Shown: piece by piece, positions 7,615-10,295 of the stretch
How positions within the stretch are numbered: the first letter of the stretch is position 1
Layout of the letters: each line of letters opens with the position of its first letter
Assembly: GCA_014378155.1 (NCBI GenBank)
Contig: JACMOF010000580.1
Location: 1 to 10,295, forward strand
Direction of reading: 5' to 3'
DNA length: 10,295 nt
Source of the DNA: Caulobacter sp.
GTDB lineage: Bacteria; Pseudomonadota; Alphaproteobacteria; Caulobacterales; Caulobacteraceae
The notes under the pieces: model-generated
Seen by the model: the letters and a program-made list of their open reading frames with translations, nothing else
Told to the model about the DNA's origin: nothing
Databases searched by the model: none
Position numbers and translations under genes: made by a program

Positions 7615-7977
7615 TCAGGTCCTGACCAGGGGTTCGGTGTCCATGCGCGCGATCAGACCGTCCCGGAACGTGTAGTAATGTCGCACGCAGGTATCGGACC
7701 ACAGCTTGCCGGTCGAGGCGTTGTGGACGGTCTGGTGGATATCGACGGCGATCCGGCCATCCGGTTGGACGGCGAAGGCCGAGGCGGCCAGCTCAACCCG
7801 GATCGACCGGCTCGTCTCCATCCAATAGGCCTCCATCGCGTCCTGCCCGATCACGCGCCCGGCGCCGGTCTGGTTGGGCCAGTCGATGTCGGCCGTGACC
7901 AGGGTCGAGAAAGCCACCCAATCGTTGCGGTTATAGGCGTCGAAGAATCGGGTGAGCAGCGCCTGGGCGTCTTCCAT
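7615..7977 (-). CDS. SnoaL/NTF2-like small protein (first of a tandem pair)
   Basis: The 120-residue product shows a typical SnoaL-like opening: MEDAQALLTRFFDAYNRNDW, then a VTADIDWPN segment, GQDAMEAYW, and strands ending with VDIHQTVHN and LWSDT (92-96). The C-terminal part aligns with the downstream paralogue across IHxxVHxxSGxLWSDTxVxxxYT-DxLI, so the two are probably an old tandem duplication. The ATG at 7977 lies 2 nt after the stop of the cytochrome c gene with no distinct Shine-Dalgarno, which suggests translation by coupling to the cytochrome gene. The frame stays open well upstream on the reverse strand, but that part overlaps the cytochrome gene in another frame and is a shadow. 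Function is unknown; a cyclase/isomerase or ligand-binding role is possible from the fold alone. Confidence 0.8.
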   Translation of the reverse strand: MEDAQALLTRFFDAYNRNDWVAFSTLVTADIDWPNQTGAGRVIGQDAMEAYWMETSRSIRVELAASAFAVQPDGRIAVDIHQTVHNASTGKLWSDTCVRHYYTFRDGLIARMDTEPLVRT

Positions 7978-7979
7978 GG

Positions 7980-8477
7980 CTAGGTCGGGGGCGGCTTGTA
8001 ACCGCTCTCCACCTTCAGATAGGCGATAAGGTCGATGCGGTCCTTGGGGTCGTGCAGGCCGGCGAAGGTCATCTTGGTGCCCGGCAGGTAGGTGCGCGGG
8101 TTGTCGAGCCACTTGTCCAGATGCTCGGCGTCCCAGGTGAAGCCGGCGGCGGCTACGGCGGACGAGTACCTGTAATCTGCCTTCGACCCCGCCTTGCGGC
8201 CGAACACGCCATGCAGGTTGGGGCCCGTCATGTTTGGCCCGCCCTCGGTGATGGTGTGGCACGAGCGGCAGAGGGCGAACTTGCTCTGGCCGTTCAGCAG
8301 GTCGCCGGTGTTGTAGGGGGCGGGGAGGGCGGCCAGCAGGGCCTGTCTTTCGGCGTCGGTGGGGGCTGCGGCGGCCGAACTGGCGCCACCCGCGCCCGAA
8401 GCCCCGCCTGGCGCCTTCGAGCAGCCCGTCAAAATTACGCAAAGAGCCGCGGTCGCGGCGAAATGGAACAGACGCAT
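7980..8477 (-). CDS. Lipoprotein class I cytochrome c (CycM/cytochrome c2-like)
   Basis: The 165-residue electron carrier is predicted on the periplasmic face, lipid-anchored. The signal region MRLFHFAATAALCVIL ends in the lipobox LTGC with C19 as the lipidated residue, followed by a Gly/Ala/Ser-rich tether (about 20-38). The single heme c site is CRSCH (70-74); the distal ligand is M136 in PGTKMTF, and GPNLHGVFGRKAG (85-97) and WLDNPRTYLPG are classic of mitochondrial-type cytochromes. The family carries electrons between the bc1 complex and oxidases or other periplasmic redox partners. I chose ATG 8477 because it puts the signal peptide at the N-terminus and has GGGGA about 7 nt upstream; a TTG at 8507 would add ten residues before it. 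It heads a reverse-strand unit with the two SnoaL-like genes (2-nt and 5-nt gaps). Confidence 0.93.
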   Translation of the reverse strand: MRLFHFAATAALCVILTGCSKAPGGASGAGGASSAAAAPTDAERQALLAALPAPYNTGDLLNGQSKFALCRSCHTITEGGPNMTGPNLHGVFGRKAGSKADYRYSSAVAAAGFTWDAEHLDKWLDNPRTYLPGTKMTFAGLHDPKDRIDLIAYLKVESGYKPPPT

Positions 8478-8485
8478 CAAGGGTC

Positions 8486-8606
8486 CCCAACTGTCATTAT
8501 GTCGCAAGCTCTGCGGCGGCGCGCCGCATTCATTTTCTCACCCAACTGTGGGCCCGACGGCCAATATATAACGCTGTTATCCTGACAATGTCTCGCCACA
8601 GTTAGG
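8486..8606. repeat. Three copies of a CCCAACTGT motif at 55-bp steps in the divergent intergenic region
   Basis: CCCAACTGT occurs at 8486-8494 and, extended to CCCAACTGTGG, at 8541-8551. The inverted copy CCACAGTTAGG at 8596-8606 differs from the exact complement by one base. Copy starts are 55 bp apart each time. They lie upstream of the cytochrome c start (8477), the first copy overlapping its ribosome binding region. A candidate operator array or an mRNA stem (8541-8551 with 8596-8606); no known regulator is recognised. Confidence 0.45.
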
Positions 8607-8691
8607 CGCGCGCCCTGCGACAACGATCGCTATCCTACAGAATGCAAACGCAAAATGCCCGATTGCAAACCGTGGGTATGCACATAAAAAA

Positions 8692-8709
8692 TTGACCGGA
8701 ATTAACCAT
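8692..8709 (+). promoter_or_regulatory. Putative promoter of the gcrA-like gene with a TTAACCAT (CtrA half-site) match
   Basis: TTGACC at 8692-8697 resembles the Caulobacter housekeeping -35 element (TTGAC). TTAACCAT at 8702-8709 is an exact match to the 8-bp CtrA half-site motif. Together they lie 60-77 nt upstream of the gcrA-like start, in the most AT-rich part of the region. A -10 element is less clear (ATAAAC around 8708). In Caulobacter, CtrA represses gcrA, so a site placed over the promoter would fit repression; that is inference. No GANTC site is present in 8508-8768. Confidence 0.4.
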
Positions 8710-8768
8710 AAACGTACCCCTGATGAGGCCAGGGGGGCTGCCCTGGCGACCAGGATGGAAGCAAAATC

Positions 8769-9260
8769 ATGGACTGGAACGAAGATCGCACCGCCACCCT
8801 CCGCAAGCTGTGGTTGGAGGGCATGAGCGCCAGCCAGGTGGCGAGACAACTGGGCGGCGTCAGCCGCAGCGCGGTGATCGGCAAGGTTCACCGCCTGGGT
8901 ATCACCGTCCGCGACGTCCCCGCGCGCCAACGCAATGTGGTCCGCACCGCGAGCCGGGCTCAACCCCGCGCCCGCGACGTCCGCGAACCGACCAGCGCCG
9001 CGCGCCCGGTCATCCGCTACACCGCGCCGGTTGTCGAGATGACCGCCACCTCGAGCATATTGGGCCTCGAGACCCATTCCTGCCGCTGGCCGATCGGCGA
9101 TGTCGACTCCCACGACTTCGGCTTCTGCGGCCGGGACAAGACCGCCCGCGCCTCCTACTGCGAAGACCATGCCCGCGGGGCGTTCCGCAAGTTGTCCTCC
9201 CCGGCCCAGGTCAAGGCCTGGGGCGCGCAACCCGCCCGCCTGGCCCAGTACAACGCTTGA
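8769..9260 (+). CDS. GcrA-family cell-cycle transcriptional regulator (gcrA or a paralogue)
   Basis: The 163-residue protein has the GcrA N-terminal helix-turn-helix: W3, LWLEG, SASQVARQLGG and SRSAVIGKVHRLGI (residues 1-45), then a basic Arg/Ala/Pro linker (about 46-90), then the C-terminal domain with CRWPIGD (105-111), FCG (119-121) and YCEDHA (130-135); C105, C120, C131 and H134 form a putative metal-binding set. GcrA binds the housekeeping sigma factor (C-terminal domain) and methylated GANTC promoters (helix-turn-helix) to activate cell-cycle genes. The length is near C. crescentus GcrA (about 170 aa), but the linker and several recognition-helix residues differ (SRSAV rather than TRNAV, as I recall), so this may be a paralogue rather than gcrA itself; I leave the symbol blank. 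ATG 8769 has GGAAG at 8757-8761, 7 nt upstream. A small gene follows after 39 nt. Confidence 0.88.
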   Translation: MDWNEDRTATLRKLWLEGMSASQVARQLGGVSRSAVIGKVHRLGITVRDVPARQRNVVRTASRAQPRARDVREPTSAARPVIRYTAPVVEMTATSSILGLETHSCRWPIGDVDSHDFGFCGRDKTARASYCEDHARGAFRKLSSPAQVKAWGAQPARLAQYNA

Positions 9261-9299
9261 TCCGCCCTGACGCTGCAACCCGCTTCTGGAACGACCCCC

Positions 9300-9512
9300 A
9301 TGAACATGGTCTTCATCGAAAACACCGCCGGCAGCAGCCAGGTCATCACCATCATCGAGGAGTTCGCCGGCCACTCGGTGTCGCGCGACCTCAACCCCGG
9401 TGAGAACACCCACATCCCGGTGGGCCAGTTCAAGTCGATCGTGGTGCGCGAGACCTATCCCGACGACTGGTTGACCCGGGCCCGCGCCCGCAACGCGACG
9501 ATCCCCAACTGA
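9300..9512 (+). CDS. Small protein of unknown function (70 aa)
   Basis: I do not recognise this protein. It is 70 residues, soluble, with no signal peptide, membrane segment or cysteine. It looks strand-rich: MVFIENTAG, QVITIIEEFAG, SVSRDLNPG, HIPVGQFKSIVVRETYP, then a short helix DDWLTRARAR. GC-rich third positions and the clean end before a terminator support a real gene. It begins 39 nt after the gcrA-like stop, same strand, with a weak TGGA about 9 nt before the ATG; a second ATG at 9306 is possible. Being the last gene before the terminator, it probably shares the gcrA-like transcript and could be functionally linked to it, which is inference only. Confidence 0.7.
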   Translation: MNMVFIENTAGSSQVITIIEEFAGHSVSRDLNPGENTHIPVGQFKSIVVRETYPDDWLTRARARNATIPN

Positions 9513-9580
9513 CCACGAACCGAGCGGAGCGCGCGCGTCAGACGGGCGCCGCCCCCCTCTCGAAGGCGAAAAACACAACG

Positions 9581-9609
9581 GCCCCGCGAAACCGCTCGCG
9601 GGGCTTTTT
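9581..9609 (+). terminator. Rho-independent terminator after the gcrA-like unit
   Basis: GCCCCGCGA (9581-9589) pairs perfectly with TCGCGGGGC (9596-9604), a 9-bp GC-rich stem with a 6-nt loop, followed at once by five T (9605-9609). It lies 68 nt past the stop of the 70-aa gene. It closes the forward unit and separates it from the marR-like gene. A short run of A (9569-9573) lies upstream but 7 nt from the stem, so reverse-direction function is doubtful. Confidence 0.9.
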
Positions 9610-9625
9610 CGTGGGCGGAACCCCC

Positions 9626-9644
9626 ATGGTTAATGTTACGTTAG
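9626..9644. promoter_or_regulatory. Near-consensus CtrA box upstream of the marR-like gene
   Basis: TTAA-TGTTACG-TTAG at 9630-9644 matches the full CtrA box TTAA-N7-TTAA at 7 of 8 positions. The overlapping ATGGTTAA (9626-9633) is the exact complement of the CtrA half-site TTAACCAT. A possible -10-like TAGATG follows at 9661-9666, 16 nt on, which would place the box over the -35 as in CtrA-activated promoters. It lies 161 nt upstream of the marR-like start and downstream of the terminator, so it should serve that gene if real. Confidence 0.4.
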
Positions 9645-9724
9645 GGTCGGAGAACGGTGGTAGATGATCGTTCACGCCACGGGGACCGGCGTCGGGCGTT
9701 TCCAAAATGTGCATTCGGGCGTGA

Positions 9725-9743
9725 CGCGCGGGTGATCCGCGCG
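9725..9743. promoter_or_regulatory. GC-rich palindrome upstream of the marR-like gene (candidate operator)
   Basis: CGCGCGG (9725-9731) and CCGCGCG (9737-9743) are perfect inverted repeats around a 5-bp spacer, 19 bp in all, 61 nt before the start of the marR-like gene. MarR proteins commonly bind palindromes of this size near their own promoters. The site is GC-only in its arms, which is less typical of MarR operators and easier to get by chance in this genome. Confidence 0.3.
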
Positions 9744-9804
9744 CCATGATTGTGCGACGGCCTAGCTTGTGGGATGAAAGCGCCCGGACGGCATGGGGGG
9801 AACC

Positions 9805-10295
9805 ATGTCAGATCACGATCAGGGGGAGGCCTGCGGTTTGCCGTTACCGACCTATGTCGGCTATTTGATGTATCAGACCGAGCAGCACCGGCGCGCCCTG
9901 GCGGCCGACTGCATCGCGCAACACGGCCTTACCTTCGGCAAATGGGTGGCCCTGGCCTCGCTGTCGCGGTTCGGCGAGTGCTCGATGACCCGCCTGGCCA
10001 AGCTGTCGGCCGCCGACCGCACCACCCTGACCCGCTCCATCGACGGCCTGATCCGCGAAGGCCTGGTCGAACGCTGCGCCCAAGCCTCCGACCGCCGCAA
10101 GGTGGTGGTGCGCCTGACGACCGCCGGCGAAGAGCTGCTGGACCGCGTCCGTGAGGACATCCACCCGATCCACCAGGAAGTCTGCGCCGAACTCACCGAA
10201 GAGGAACAGGCCAACCTGGCGACCTACCTGCAGAAGATCCTCAGTGGACTGATCACCGAGCCCGAGTGGAAGCACGAGGTGCTGTCGTACGGCCC
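9805..10295 (+). CDS. MarR-family winged-helix transcriptional regulator (3' end outside window)
   Basis: The frame opens at ATG 9805 and is still open at the right edge, with about 163 residues visible, so most of the protein is present (MarR proteins are about 140-180 aa). An N-terminal helix (17-40) for dimerisation is followed by the winged helix: SMTRLAKLSAADRTTLTRSIDGLIREGLVER (about 60-90) as the DNA-reading helices and SDRRKVVVRLT (95-105) as the wing with the family DRR motif; a long C-terminal helix (AGEELL onward) returns to the dimer interface. Such proteins repress nearby or their own genes and are released by small ligands or cysteine oxidation; C10, C36, C59 and C91 are visible. 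GGGGGG at 9795-9800 precedes the start by 4 nt; an in-frame ATG at 9793 would add four residues. Target genes are not visible. Confidence 0.92.
   Translation, partial: MSDHDQGEACGLPLPTYVGYLMYQTEQHRRALAADCIAQHGLTFGKWVALASLSRFGECSMTRLAKLSAADRTTLTRSIDGLIREGLVERCAQASDRRKVVVRLTTAGEELLDRVREDIHPIHQEVCAELTEEEQANLATYLQKILSGLITEPEWKHEVLSYG

Larger units (their letters stand above)
8478..8768. other. Divergent intergenic region between the cytochrome c and gcrA-like genes
   Basis: This 291-nt stretch contains no plausible gene. It must hold the promoters of both divergent units. Besides the spaced CCCAACTGT motif and the TTAACCAT site it contains a short palindrome (ATAAC-GCT-GTTAT, 8568-8580) beside an AT-rich TATATA. 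On the reverse strand, TTGTCA (8589-8584) followed 14 nt later by TATATT (8569-8564) is a possible promoter for the cytochrome gene. The start-proximal 60 nt before the gcrA-like gene are GC-rich. Confidence 0.55.
9610..9804. other. Intergenic region before the marR-like gene
   Basis: This stretch between the terminator and the marR-like start holds no plausible gene. It contains the near-consensus CtrA box (9626-9644) and the GC palindrome (9725-9743) described separately. No GANTC site is present. No second strong promoter can be named with confidence. Confidence 0.5.

Noticed and set aside
7614..7626. Short palindrome GTCAGG-T-CCTGAC between the SnoaL-like genes
   Set aside because: Arms are short, it would give only a 5-bp hairpin, and it is largely fixed by coding sequence and stop codon.
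7610..7702. N-terminal extension of the downstream SnoaL-like gene
   Set aside because: It overlaps the upstream paralogue, is Arg/His-rich and unlike the family; the ATG at 7609 gives the normal family N-terminus.
8577..8585. TTATCCTGA resembling a DnaA box
   Set aside because: Matches TTATCCACA poorly at the last three positions, stands alone, and no other origin features are present.
8577..9578. Reverse-strand open frame (333 codons) over the gcrA-like and 70-aa genes
   Set aside because: It covers two supported forward genes and part of the AT-rich promoter region; its translation shows no domain features.
9750..10154. Forward open frame of 134 codons at the marR-like locus
   Set aside because: Arg/Pro-rich out-of-frame translation of the MarR coding region; the true frame begins at 9805 and shows a clear winged helix.

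Overview
The window is high-GC, densely coded DNA from an alphaproteobacterium, most likely Caulobacterales (Caulobacter or a close relative). The main evidence is a GcrA-family regulator, a family typical of alphaproteobacteria and best studied in Caulobacter. Supporting signs are sequences matching the CtrA recognition motifs (TTAACCAT and TTAA-N7-TTAR) in both intergenic regions flanking the gcrA-like transcription unit. No rRNA, tRNA, CRISPR array, transposase or integrase was seen. The window reads as ordinary chromosome rather than a mobile island.

Layout, left to right. (1) Positions 1-491 hold the 3' end of an unrecognised gene whose product looks like the C-terminus of an outer-membrane beta-barrel. 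(2) Positions 610-7256 hold a forward unit: an RND periplasmic adaptor, an HAE1-type RND permease overlapping it by 1 nt, and 15 nt later a 784-residue thiamine-diphosphate enzyme resembling homodimeric pyruvate dehydrogenase E1 (AceE) more than classical transketolase. A perfect hairpin covers the permease stop codon and the Shine-Dalgarno of the enzyme gene. (3) Positions 8477-7253 hold a convergent reverse-strand unit: a lipoprotein-type class I cytochrome c followed by two tandem SnoaL/NTF2-like small proteins that look like duplicates. The last one ends on the same CTAG tetranucleotide as the AceE-like gene. (4) A 291-nt divergent intergenic region carries a three-copy CCCAACTGT-type motif at regular 55-bp steps and a TTAACCAT site. 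(5) A gcrA-family gene and a 70-residue unknown protein follow, closed by a clear intrinsic terminator at 9581-9609. (6) A second intergenic region carries a near-consensus CtrA box and a GC-rich palindrome in front of a MarR-family regulator that runs off the right edge.

How the genes may work together. The adaptor and permease form an inner-membrane efflux pair; no outer-membrane factor gene is visible, so they must borrow one or use one encoded outside the window. The AceE-like enzyme has its cofactor residues, but it lacks the N-terminal extension that docks E. coli AceE to its E2 and has no E2/E3 genes beside it, so it may act alone. The cytochrome probably carries electrons at the periplasmic face of the inner membrane; why it sits with two SnoaL-like proteins is unknown. 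The most testable regulatory idea is that the gcrA paralogue, and perhaps the MarR gene, are under CtrA control. I did not find a clear, self-contained new system. The most unusual items are the stand-alone AceE-like enzyme behind an efflux operon, the cytochrome/SnoaL/SnoaL cluster, and the spaced motif array.
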